This document shows positions 1-7,780 of a DNA stretch of 64,000 nucleotides, piece by piece (within the stretch, counting starts at the first letter, position 1; each line of letters starts with the position of its first letter). The translations under genes and the position numbers were made by a program. Under the pieces are notes generated by a model. The model made no database searches. It was not told where the DNA came from and was given only the letters and a program-made list of their open reading frames with translations. Source of the stretch: Leifsonia sp. Leaf264 (GTDB taxonomy: Bacteria > Actinomycetota > Actinomycetes > Actinomycetales > Microbacteriaceae); NCBI RefSeq assembly GCF_001422325.1, contig NZ_LMMR01000001.1, forward strand, positions 869,256 to 933,255, written 5' to 3'.

Positions 1-59
1 GTCCGAAGGGCCAGGGCAACACCGTGATGCGCATGGAGGTTCCGGATGCGCGACGGTAG
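1..59 (+). CDS. C-terminal end of an unidentified protein (partial)
   Basis: A reading frame enters from the left edge and ends at TAG (57-59), giving the tail PKGQGNTVMRMEVPDARR. It lies just before the next gene on the same strand. Eighteen residues are too few to name a family, and it may not be a gene at all. Confidence 0.35.
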   Translation, partial: PKGQGNTVMRMEVPDARR

Positions 60-66
60 GTCGCGC

Positions 67-72
67 TAGTTT
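67..72 (+). promoter_or_regulatory. -10 box of a probable leaderless promoter
   Basis: TAGTTT is followed by 7 nt and then the ATG at 80. There is no Shine-Dalgarno sequence in front of that ATG, so transcription probably starts at or next to the start codon. Confidence 0.5.
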
Positions 73-79
73 CATAGCC

Positions 80-652
80 ATGGTGAGCTTTGCCGACAAG
101 CCGATCCTCGACTACACGATCGAGGAGTGGGAGGCGTACCTCGCGGGTTCCCCCGACGACGGCGGGGTGCGGTTGAAGCTCCGCAAGAAGAACTCGTCAG
201 CCCCGGGCATCACCTGGTCGGAGGCCCTCGACGTGGCCCTCTGCTACGGCTGGATCGACGGCCAGGCCGGCCGCTTCGACGAGGACTACACGCTGCAGGC
301 GTTCACTCCGCGCCGCAAGAACAGCCCGTGGTCGCAGATCAACCGCGAGCACGTGGCACGGCTCATCGAGGAGGGACGGATGCGCCCGGGCGGCCTCGCC
401 GAGATCGAGCGGGCCAAGGCCGACGGCCGCTGGGACGCGGCCTACCGCCAGAAGGACGCCGTGCCGCCGCCCGACCTGCAGCTCGCCCTCGACGCCAGCC
501 CCGATGCGACGGCCTTCTTCGAGACGATGACGAAGATCGAGAAGTTCCGGGTGTACTTCCGTATCGGCAACATCAAGACCCCTGCCGTGCGTGCAGCGCG
601 CATCCGTGACGTCATCGAGAAGGCCGAGCGCGGCGAGCTGCACTACCGCTGA
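80..652 (+). CDS. YdeI/OmpD-associated family protein
   Basis: A 190-residue protein of the YdeI type. The core around residues 30-85 (VRLKLRKKNSSAPGITWSEA, then YGWIDGQ and TPRRKNSPWSQIN) is the conserved block of this family, and the C-terminal third is the helical region usually labelled OmdA. Members are linked with envelope or bacteriocin-protection roles, but the biochemical function is not established. No signal peptide or membrane segment is visible, so it should be cytoplasmic. The start has no Shine-Dalgarno but a -10 box 7 nt upstream. It faces the HNH gene, whose stop lies 30 nt downstream. The family call is firm; the role is not. Confidence 0.85.
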   Translation: MVSFADKPILDYTIEEWEAYLAGSPDDGGVRLKLRKKNSSAPGITWSEALDVALCYGWIDGQAGRFDEDYTLQAFTPRRKNSPWSQINREHVARLIEEGRMRPGGLAEIERAKADGRWDAAYRQKDAVPPPDLQLALDASPDATAFFETMTKIEKFRVYFRIGNIKTPAVRAARIRDVIEKAERGELHYR

Positions 653-681
653 GCACTCGACCGGGCGCTCTCGCCTCCCGT

Positions 682-2142
682 TCACTGTTGTCGGTGCATG
701 TGTTGTCGGAGTGCGTCGGATTGTCGTACTCGGGATGTTCGGGCTGGTTGCCAGACGGGTGGTCCGAGTTCGGGTGGGGGCATGATCTGGGGGCTGCCGT
801 CGATCATGCGTACTCGCCAGCCGTTGCGGGTGTCGATGGTGCGGTGGTGGAACCAGCAGAGGAGCACCCCGTTGTCGACGTGAGTCCTGCGATCGACCAC
901 CCAGGGCACCACGTGGTGGGCTTCGGTTTCGACGGCGGGGCGGCCGCAGATGACGCAGCCGCCGTCGCGGGCGTCCATGGCCCGGCGTTGGGCGCGGTTG
1001 AAGCATCGTTCCGTCGTGCCGAGGGCGAGGATCTTCCCGTTCGCGGCCAGATCGACGGGTTGGATGCCGTTCGCACAGCAGAGTTGTTGCACGGCGATCA
1101 TCGGGATCAGAACGTCGAGGCCGTCGACGTGTCCGACCCCGTGCCCGGAGGTGTGGTCGTCGGCATGCACGGTGACCACCATCGTCGGTGCTGCCCCGCC
1201 CAGAGTGGGGAGTTCTCCGGAGCGGGCGGCAATACCGAACACTGTCGCCAACGCGTCGTGCTGGCGTTGGCTGCGGGTGCGGGGGTCCTTGAGTTGCACC
1301 GGGTCCAGCGCGGTTTCTTCGACCTGTCGTTCGAGTTCTGCCCGGTCCTCGTCGCTCAGGAACTTCTGCGACTGGCGCGGGTTCGTCATCGAGGTGAACA
1401 CCGCCTGCATCGCCCCGGCGAGCTCGGGTACGACCAAGCCTCCACAGGGGATCATGCCGTTGCGGGCGGGCTGGAACCAGAACCCCCGCGAGGCGAACTC
1501 CTTCTCGGTCGGTTCGGCCCCGTCGGGGTTCAGGTACGCCGCCCAGGTGTGGGCGTGGATCTCAGTGACAGAGGGCGGCACCGCAGGTTCGGCCACCGCA
1601 CCCGGCTCGACGGGTTCCCCGATGGCCGCACACACCAGTTCATGCTCAGCGGGCACGAACCTCGAGTAGGTGTCGGTCGGGGCACCCACCTTCGCCTGAC
1701 CGAGGATGCGGGTGATGATCCGCGCCGAATCGAGACCCAACCGGCCACACGCCAGGCCCGCCCGGACGGCGTCGAACTCGGCCGGCAGCACCTCCCCGGT
1801 CAGAGTCGTGTTCGGACGAGTCTGGGACCCGAGCCGGAGCCGAGCCCGGGCGGTGGGCAGACCCACCCGGGTGAGATGCTCCAGCAGTTCCGCCGGGGTG
1901 GGGAACCCCATCCGTTTCGCCAATGACTCGGATCCCAGGATCGGGCGGGACCGGTGGCCGACCTCCCCCGCCGCCAGCACCCGCACCGCGTCGATGGCCC
2001 GGCCGCCGGCCTCGCCCACGGCGGCGACGAGCAGCAGATCCTCCTCCGACACACCATCCAGCACCCCGGCCGCGGCGACCTCGGCGAGCAGCGCACGGTT
2101 CGCCGCCACTGCCTCCCGCATCCGTCGCCTGAGTGATTCCAT
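682..2142 (-). CDS. DUF222 / HNH endonuclease domain protein
   Basis: A 486-residue protein with the layout of the actinobacterial 13E12-repeat family: an N-terminal helical DUF222 region (about residues 1-330) and a C-terminal HNH nuclease domain (about 385-450). The HNH core has CVICGRPAVETEAHHVVPW, then DNGVLLCWFHH, with the metal-binding Cys and His residues intact. Such genes occur in many copies in Microbacteriaceae and mycobacteria; their role is unknown, and mobility or defence has been suggested. The ATG at 2142 is preceded by TAGCGT and 6 nt, a leaderless arrangement. A degenerate repeat patch lies just upstream. Confidence 0.9.
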   Translation of the reverse strand: MESLRRRMREAVAANRALLAEVAAAGVLDGVSEEDLLLVAAVGEAGGRAIDAVRVLAAGEVGHRSRPILGSESLAKRMGFPTPAELLEHLTRVGLPTARARLRLGSQTRPNTTLTGEVLPAEFDAVRAGLACGRLGLDSARIITRILGQAKVGAPTDTYSRFVPAEHELVCAAIGEPVEPGAVAEPAVPPSVTEIHAHTWAAYLNPDGAEPTEKEFASRGFWFQPARNGMIPCGGLVVPELAGAMQAVFTSMTNPRQSQKFLSDEDRAELERQVEETALDPVQLKDPRTRSQRQHDALATVFGIAARSGELPTLGGAAPTMVVTVHADDHTSGHGVGHVDGLDVLIPMIAVQQLCCANGIQPVDLAANGKILALGTTERCFNRAQRRAMDARDGGCVICGRPAVETEAHHVVPWVVDRRTHVDNGVLLCWFHHRTIDTRNGWRVRMIDGSPQIMPPPELGPPVWQPARTSRVRQSDALRQHMHRQQ

Positions 2143-2148
2143 ACCCCC

Positions 2149-2154
2149 ACGCTA
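2149..2154 (-). promoter_or_regulatory. -10 box of a probable leaderless promoter
   Basis: On the minus strand TAGCGT is followed by 6 nt and the ATG of the DUF222/HNH gene. No ribosome-binding site is present. Confidence 0.5.
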
Positions 2155-2284
2155 CGGACACCCACCGACACTCGAACCCCCGAATACACCCATTGATCAG
2201 GAAATTCTTCTCCACAGTCTGTGGAAACCGGAGCAGAGGAGACACCCTGGGGAGGAGGGCGGAAAAGGAGCGCGCAACAGGGGT

Positions 2285-2424
2285 GGTTTCGATACGCCTG
2301 CTCGCTACGCTCGCGGGCTACTCAATCAGCGGATACTCCACATACAGCTGCGGGAACTCGCCGCGCTTGGGGGCTACTCCATCAGCGGACTACTTGCCAC
2401 ACTCGCGGCGCACTCGATCAGCGG
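2285..2424. repeat. Degenerate intergenic repeat patch
   Basis: The 290-nt gap between the HNH gene and the tandem TetR gene holds three decayed copies of one unit. Their ends read CTACTCAATCAGCGG (about 2318-2332), CTACTCCATCAGCGG (2374-2388) and CACTCGATCAGCGG (2411-2424). The first copy begins GGTTTCGATACG and carries CTCGCTACGCTCGCGGG. This resembles the GGTTTCGATACGCTCGC...CTACTCAACC type repeat I recall from other Microbacteriaceae intergenic DNA. It could form hairpins that act as terminator or end-protection elements. Nothing else is visible in the gap. Confidence 0.6.
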
Positions 2425-2432
2425 GACACGGC

Positions 2433-3668
2433 TCACCGAGCGAGCAGCCCGGTGATGTGCGCCTCGAGTTGGTCTCCGACGTCGACGCTGTCCGGATCGT
2501 AGAGCCACTGCAGCTGCAGGCCGTCCCACAGGGCGACGAGCCAGGCCGCCTCGAACCACGGGTCGACGGCGGGCCCGAGCTCGAGCCGGCTGATCATCCC
2601 GGCGAAGCGGTCGATGGCCATCGCGAAGCGCTGTTCGAAGTAGGCGTGGGCCGGGTGCGACTGCGCCGCGGCCTCAGCCGAGAGCACCGCGTAGAGCTCG
2701 ATGAGTCCGGGCTCCGATGCCGCGTCGTGTCGTGCTCCATCGGGCAGGGCGAGCAGGGTTCCGCGTGGATCGGTCTGGGGATCGAAGACGGCGCGCTCGC
2801 CGATCGTCGAGTCGCGACGCTCGATCACGGCGGCGAGCAGGTCCTCCTTGCTGGAGAAGTGGTGCAGCAGCGTCGACTTGCCGATGCCGACCTGCTCGGC
2901 GATCTCACGAAGGCTCGCGGCATAGAAGCCGCGACTGGCGAAGACCGCGGATGCCTCCACGATGATGCGCTCGCGGCGCTCGCGACCCGGTGCGTAGCCG
3001 AGATCGTTCGTCCACGTCGCGAACTCCGCGGCCGAGCCGGCCGACGCCACCGGCGCCGCGACGTCGACCCTCGGCGCGACGCCCTGCAGCTGACGGAGAT
3101 GCGTCTCGAGCATCGCCGGAACATCGACGCGATCGGGCAGGTAGAGGGAGATGAGCTGCAGGCCGTCCCAGGCCGCGGCCAGGCGGATCGCCTCGCCGAC
3201 GGCATCCGTCTCGCCCGGAAGGATCCCGCTGGCGATGGCCTGCCCGAAGAAATCGCCCGAGAGTCCGCGCAGTCGACGGTGGCGCTCACGGAAGCGCGCA
3301 TGAGCGGGATGCGCCGAGCTGGTCGCTTCCCCGGCCAACGTCGCGAACAACGGGATGTAGCCCGGTCGCAGAGAGTTCTGTCGTGCGATCTCGACGAAGA
3401 CCTCGATGTCCATGCTGCGCTCGCCGATGCGATCCTCGTTGGCGCGTTCCAGATCGTCGACGATCACGTCGAGGATCTCGTCCTTCGAGGCGAAGTGCCT
3501 GAGGACTCCCGGATGCGACAGCCCGGCCTGGGCGGCGATATCGCGCAGAGACACGGCGCCGAATCCACGCTCCACGAACAGCGCTGAGGCCGACTCGAGG
3601 ATCGCGGCGCGAGTGCGCGCGGCCCCGACTGCTCGCGCAGAGGCGAGTGCCTCGATCGCCACGCCCAT
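2433..3668 (-). CDS. Tandem TetR-family regulator (two TetR units in one chain)
   Basis: A 411-residue protein with two complete TetR units head to tail. Unit 1 has its helix-turn-helix at about residues 20-65 (LFVERGFGAVSLRDIAAQAG ... VLRHFASKDEIL). Unit 2 starts near residue 210 (VFASRGFYAASLREIAEQVG ... LLHHFSSKEDLL). Each is followed by its own ligand-binding half containing a HPAH motif and a WDGLQL motif. An ordinary TetR is about 200 residues, so this is a duplication-fusion. The start at 3668 was chosen because it gives a normal TetR N-terminus; a GTG at 3740 would run through the promoter region. It is divergent from the MFS-GH3 pair and is probably its repressor. Unit 2 resembles the TetR of locus B (41161-41790). 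Confidence 0.88.
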   Translation of the reverse strand: MGVAIEALASARAVGAARTRAAILESASALFVERGFGAVSLRDIAAQAGLSHPGVLRHFASKDEILDVIVDDLERANEDRIGERSMDIEVFVEIARQNSLRPGYIPLFATLAGEATSSAHPAHARFRERHRRLRGLSGDFFGQAIASGILPGETDAVGEAIRLAAAWDGLQLISLYLPDRVDVPAMLETHLRQLQGVAPRVDVAAPVASAGSAAEFATWTNDLGYAPGRERRERIIVEASAVFASRGFYAASLREIAEQVGIGKSTLLHHFSSKEDLLAAVIERRDSTIGERAVFDPQTDPRGTLLALPDGARHDAASEPGLIELYAVLSAEAAAQSHPAHAYFEQRFAMAIDRFAGMISRLELGPAVDPWFEAAWLVALWDGLQLQWLYDPDSVDVGDQLEAHITGLLAR

Positions 3669-3729
3669 CGGTCCTCCATCGGTTCGTCGGGCCCCATCCT
3701 CCCACAGTCGGTTACCGGCCGGACGGCAT

Positions 3730-3784
3730 CCGATTACCACGTGGTCCTTATTGAGTTACCAATCGGTCGAATTTCATGTATGCT
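3730..3784 (+). promoter_or_regulatory. Promoter and candidate TetR operator of sugar locus A
   Basis: A -35-like TTACCA (3756-3761) and a -10 TATGCT (3779-3784) are 17 nt apart and would start transcription about 40 nt before the MFS gene. Upstream sit a perfect palindrome ACCACGTGGT (3736-3745) and an inverted pair CCGATT (3730-3735)/AATCGG (3761-3766), the second arm overlapping the -35. These are the natural candidates for binding by the divergent tandem TetR. Binding itself is inferred. Confidence 0.5.
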
Positions 3785-3830
3785 CGTCCGCGAGCCGATG
3801 GCGGCTCAGGTTCATTCGAAAGGAACCCCC

Positions 3831-5153
3831 ATGACAGAGTCGTCAGTGGCTGGCGCAGCGACATCGCTCGGCGCGCAGTCCGATCTCCTCCTGGCCGAAT
3901 CGGCCATTCCGGGCAAGCAGGGCGGGCGCGCCCCTCGCGGCTTCATCCCCGGTCTCGCATTCTCGAACTTCGGCGTCTACCTCGCCCTCCTCACCCCGGT
4001 GATGGTCTCACTGGCCTTCAAGGTGCAGCACATCACCTCCTCGGCAGCCGAGGCCACGGCGCAGCTCGGCATGATCATGGGTGTCGGCGCCCTGTTCGCC
4101 CTGATCTGCAACCCGCTCATCGGTCGCCTCTCCGACCGCACGACCTCGCGCTTCGGCATGCGTCGCCCGTGGATGCTCGGCGGCGTGATCGTGGCCCTGG
4201 GCGCCTTCGCTCTCATCGGCGTCGCCACCAGCATCTGGATCGTATTGCTGGCCTGGTGCATCGTGCAGGCCGCCCTCAACGGAGTGCTCGCGGCGTCGAC
4301 CGCGACGGTTCCCGACCAGGTCCCCGTCTCCGGCCGCGGCAAGGTGTCGGGCATCATCGGCCTGACCACGCCGCTCGGCATCCTGGGCGGAAGCTTCCTG
4401 GTGAACTTCCTCGCCGACGACATCAGCCGCTTCGTCGTTCCGGGCGTGATCGCCGTCATCGCCGTCACAGTGTTCGTCGTGGTGTTGAAGGACCGTGTGC
4501 TCACCGAGAAGCCGTCCGAGCGCTACGGCGTCAAGGAGTTCTTCGGCTCCTTCGTCTTCAACCCGCGCAAGCACCCCGACTTCGGCTGGACCTGGCTCAC
4601 CAAGTTCCTCGTCATGTTCGGCTACGCCGGCATCGCCACATTCCTGCCGTTCTACCTCGTCGAGCAGTTCAAGCTCAGCGAGCAGGACGCCATCGGCACC
4701 ATCCTCATGGCCAACCTCGCCTCCATGGCCGCCATGGCGGTCTCCGGCCCCATCGGAGGCATCCTCTCCGACAAGATCGGCAAGCGCCGTCCCTTCGTCG
4801 CCGTCGCCGGCGGCGTGATGGTGATCGGCCTCGTCGTTCTCGCCTTCGCCCCCAGCGTCGGCGCCGTGCTCGTCGCCCAGGCGATCATCGGCTTCGGTGC
4901 CGGCTCGTTCATGTCGGTCGACATGGCGCTGGCCACCGAGGTGCTGCCGAACGCTGCCGACGCCGCCAAGGACCTCGGCGTGCTCAACATCGCCAACGCC
5001 CTCCCGCAGTCCATCGCCCCGGCGATCGCCCCCGCCATCATCGCCTTCGGCGCCACCACGGCGCTCGGCGGCTACACCGTCTATTACCTCTTCGGCGCGC
5101 TCGTCGCCCTCGCCGGCGCCGTTCTCGTCTACCGCATCAAGGGAGTGAAGTAA
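3831..5153 (+). CDS. MFS transporter, probable glycoside importer (locus A)
   Basis: A 440-residue membrane protein of the major facilitator superfamily with about 12 hydrophobic segments. The loop after segment 2 carries the MFS signature-like stretch NPLIGRLSDRTTSRFGMRRP, and a matching SDKIGKRRPF follows in the second half. The Arg-Pro pattern resembles sugar carriers of the GPH/SUC type. The ATG at 3831 has GAAAGGA seven nt upstream. The gene ends 4 nt before the GH3 gene, so the two are co-transcribed. A paralogue with the same loop sequence lies in locus B (39757-41052). Import of a glycoside for the cytoplasmic GH3 enzyme is inferred from context; the substrate is unknown. Confidence 0.87.
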   Translation: MTESSVAGAATSLGAQSDLLLAESAIPGKQGGRAPRGFIPGLAFSNFGVYLALLTPVMVSLAFKVQHITSSAAEATAQLGMIMGVGALFALICNPLIGRLSDRTTSRFGMRRPWMLGGVIVALGAFALIGVATSIWIVLLAWCIVQAALNGVLAASTATVPDQVPVSGRGKVSGIIGLTTPLGILGGSFLVNFLADDISRFVVPGVIAVIAVTVFVVVLKDRVLTEKPSERYGVKEFFGSFVFNPRKHPDFGWTWLTKFLVMFGYAGIATFLPFYLVEQFKLSEQDAIGTILMANLASMAAMAVSGPIGGILSDKIGKRRPFVAVAGGVMVIGLVVLAFAPSVGAVLVAQAIIGFGAGSFMSVDMALATEVLPNAADAAKDLGVLNIANALPQSIAPAIAPAIIAFGATTALGGYTVYYLFGALVALAGAVLVYRIKGVK

Positions 5154-5157
5154 CACC

Positions 5158-6984
5158 ATGACAGACACCATCGATTCCACCGTGACGGATGCCGCCGGCT
5201 CAGCACCCGTCGACCCCACCTACCGCGACGCCGGCCTCCCGATCGAGGAGCGCGTGGAGAACCTGCTCGGCCAGATGACGCTCGAGGAGAAGGCCGGCCT
5301 GTTCTTCCAGACCATGATCGCCATGAGCCAGGACGGCGAGCTCGCCCCGGCCGATCCCACGTTCGGGCTGCGCTCCAACGAGGACATGGTCATCGGAACC
5401 GGCATGACGCACTTCAACGTGCTCGGCTCGGCCCCCTCGGCCGAGCTCATGGCGGCCTGGCACAACAAGCTGCAGGAGCTGGCCGCATCCACCCGTCTCG
5501 GCATCCCCGTGACGATCTCCACCGATCCGCGGCACTCGTTCAGCGACAACCCGCTCGCCGGCATGCTGTCGGGCCCGTTCTCGAGCTGGCCCGAGACGAT
5601 CGGACTCGCCGCCATCCGCGACGAGGCCCTGGTCGAGAGGTTCGCCGACATCGCGCGGCAGGAGTACACGGCCGTCGGCATCCGCGTCGCCCTGCATCCG
5701 CAGATCGACCTCGCCACCGAACCGCGCTGGGGCCGCCAGGTCGCCACCTTCGGTGAGGACGCCGACCTCACGAGCGCCCTCGGAGCCGCCTACATCCGCG
5801 GCTTCCAGGGCGACGCCCTCGGCACCGCATCGGTCTCGACCATGACCAAGCACTTCCCGGGTGGCGGCCCGCAGATGAACGGCGAGGACGCCCACTTCGC
5901 CTACGGTCGCGAGCAGGTCTATCCCGGTGGCGAGTTCGAGCTGCACCTCAAGCCCTTCGAGGCGGCGTTCGCGGCCGGCACCAGCCAGATCATGCCGTAC
6001 TACGGCATGCCCGTCGGCACCGAGTACGAGGAGGTCGGCTTCGGCTTCAACAAGAGCGTGATCACGGGCCTGCTGCGTGAGCGCTACGGCTTCGACGGCA
6101 TCGTCTGCACCGACTGGGGACTCATCTCGGACTCCGAGATCTTCGGACAGCCCTTCCCGGCCCGCGCCTGGGGCGTCGAGCACCTGACCCCGCGCGAGCG
6201 CATGGTGAAGGTCATCGAGGCCGGCGTCGACCAGTTCGGCGGCGAGGCCATCCCCGAACTGCTCATCGAGCTCGTCGAGTCCGGTGAGATCAGCGAGGCC
6301 CGCCTCGACGAGTCCGCACGCAGGCTGCTGCGCGAGAAGTTCGTGCTCGGACTGTTCGAGCAGCCCTACGTCGACATCGAGAAGGCCGGTGTCGTCGTCG
6401 GCTCGGCCGAGTTCGTCGCAGCCGGCGAGGCCGCCCAGCGCGCCTCGATCACGGTGCTGACGAACTCGGTGACGGATGCCGGAACGCCGGCTCTGCCGCT
6501 TGCGACGGGGCTGCGCCTCTACGTCGAGGGCATCGACGCGGCAGTCGCCGGCGAGTACGGCATTGTCGTCGACTCGCCGTCGGACGCCGACGTCGCGATC
6601 ATCCGCACGCAGGCTCCCTTCGAGGTGCGCGGCACGATGTTCGAGAACTTCTTCCACCAGGGATCGCTCGACTTCACCGACGAGGCCGTCGAGCACCTGC
6701 GCGAGGTGGCGGCATCCGTTCCCACCATCGTCGACGTGCACCTCGATCGCCCGGCGATCCTGACGCCGATCGTCGCCGAGCCCGGCGCCCCTGTCGCGAT
6801 CGTCGGGAACTACGGCGCGAACGCCCGCGCCCTCCTCGACGTGCTCACGGGTGCGGCCGAGGCGAAAGGCCGGCTGCCGTTCGACCTGCCATCGAGCATG
6901 GCCGCCGTCGAGGCCAGCCGGGAGGACGTGCCGTTCGACACGAAGGACCCGCTGTTCCGTTTCGGCCACGGGCTGAGCATCTGA
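5158..6984 (+). CDS. Glycoside hydrolase family 3 enzyme, cytoplasmic (locus A)
   Basis: A 608-residue GH3 enzyme. The N-terminal barrel holds FGEDADL, the KHFPGGGPQ block and the nucleophile region GFDGIVCTDWGLISD, where the Asp of TDW is the expected catalytic nucleophile. A shorter second domain follows from about residue 420 and ends with the usual PLFRFGHGLS. There is no signal peptide, so it should act inside the cell on imported oligosaccharide or glycoside, hydrolysing beta-linked sugar from the non-reducing end. Its closest relative here is the 590-residue GH3 of locus B, which shares the unusual PYYGMPVGTEYEEVGF stretch. Exact specificity cannot be read from the sequence. Confidence 0.92.
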   Translation: MTDTIDSTVTDAAGSAPVDPTYRDAGLPIEERVENLLGQMTLEEKAGLFFQTMIAMSQDGELAPADPTFGLRSNEDMVIGTGMTHFNVLGSAPSAELMAAWHNKLQELAASTRLGIPVTISTDPRHSFSDNPLAGMLSGPFSSWPETIGLAAIRDEALVERFADIARQEYTAVGIRVALHPQIDLATEPRWGRQVATFGEDADLTSALGAAYIRGFQGDALGTASVSTMTKHFPGGGPQMNGEDAHFAYGREQVYPGGEFELHLKPFEAAFAAGTSQIMPYYGMPVGTEYEEVGFGFNKSVITGLLRERYGFDGIVCTDWGLISDSEIFGQPFPARAWGVEHLTPRERMVKVIEAGVDQFGGEAIPELLIELVESGEISEARLDESARRLLREKFVLGLFEQPYVDIEKAGVVVGSAEFVAAGEAAQRASITVLTNSVTDAGTPALPLATGLRLYVEGIDAAVAGEYGIVVDSPSDADVAIIRTQAPFEVRGTMFENFFHQGSLDFTDEAVEHLREVAASVPTIVDVHLDRPAILTPIVAEPGAPVAIVGNYGANARALLDVLTGAAEAKGRLPFDLPSSMAAVEASREDVPFDTKDPLFRFGHGLSI

Positions 6985-7003
6985 GGCACTGAGCCGCAGA
7001 GAC

Positions 7004-7040
7004 AGGGAGGGTTGGGAGCACATTGCCCCCGGCCCTCCCT
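7004..7040 (+). terminator. Hairpin terminator after the locus A GH3 gene
   Basis: AGGGAGGG (7004-7011) pairs with CCCTCCCT (7033-7040) around a 21-nt loop, and a TTCTT tract follows. It lies 20 nt after the GH3 stop codon. Confidence 0.6.
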
Positions 7041-7110
7041 TCTTGCATGGCCCACGACGCTGCGCGCCGATGGAGCAGGATCGGAGAAGCAGCGCGCATA
7101 CTCCCCCGCC

Positions 7111-7116
7111 TAGCGT
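7111..7116 (+). promoter_or_regulatory. -10 box of a probable leaderless promoter
   Basis: TAGCGT is followed by 7 nt and the ATG at 7124. There is no Shine-Dalgarno sequence. Confidence 0.5.
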
Positions 7117-7123
7117 GATGGTC

Positions 7124-7762
7124 ATGAACACCACCACAGCACTCAGCACCATCGACTCGGTCGTCCTCGACGTTCCCGACACCGCGGCCGCGGAGCAGTT
7201 CTACGCCGCCGCCTTCGGCTCCATCCCCCAGCTGCGACTTCGAGCTGTGACGGATGCGGCCGCGCCATCCTCCGGCTTCCGCGGCTACACGCTGTCGCTC
7301 ATCGTCGCGCAGCCGTCGACCGTCATCAGCCTCGTCGACTCCGCCGTCGCCGCCGGCGCGACCCTGGTCAAGCCCGCCCAGAAGTCGCTGTGGGGTCACG
7401 GCGGCGTGGTGCAGGCGCCGGACGGCGCGATCTGGCAGATCGCCACGTCCGCGAAGAAGGAGACCGGACCGGAGACCCGTCGGATCGACGAGGTCGTGCT
7501 GCTGCTCGCCGCCGCCGACGTCAAGGCGACCAAGCGCTTCTACGTCGAGCGCGGCCTGAAGGTCGGCAAGAGCTTCGGTGCGTACACCGAGTTCGACCTG
7601 GCGTCGAGCGGGGTCAAGCTGGGCCTCTACAGTCGCAAGGCCCTCGCCAAGGCAGCCGGTGTCACGCCGGACGGCAGCGGATCGCACCGACTCGGCATAG
7701 CGGGCGACGGTGGTGCGTTCACCGACCCCGACGGGTTCGAGTGGGTGGAGACATCGGCCTGA
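7124..7762 (+). CDS. VOC (glyoxalase/bleomycin-resistance fold) family protein
   Basis: A 212-residue protein with two vicinal-oxygen-chelate half-units. The first spans about residues 8-110 (SVVLDVPDTAAAEQFYAAAF through QAPDGAIWQIA). The second spans about 125-210 (EVVLLLAAADVKATKRFYVE through DPDGFEWVE). The start at ATG 7124 was preferred over upstream codons because the fold begins right after it and a -10 box lies 7 nt before it. Members bind a metal or sequester drugs, but the expected His/Glu ligands are not clearly all present, so an enzyme activity is not claimed. It converges on the epoxide hydrolase gene. Confidence 0.82.
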   Translation: MNTTTALSTIDSVVLDVPDTAAAEQFYAAAFGSIPQLRLRAVTDAAAPSSGFRGYTLSLIVAQPSTVISLVDSAVAAGATLVKPAQKSLWGHGGVVQAPDGAIWQIATSAKKETGPETRRIDEVVLLLAAADVKATKRFYVERGLKVGKSFGAYTEFDLASSGVKLGLYSRKALAKAAGVTPDGSGSHRLGIAGDGGAFTDPDGFEWVETSA

Positions 7763-7780
7763 CGGCTCCCGCGCCTACGC

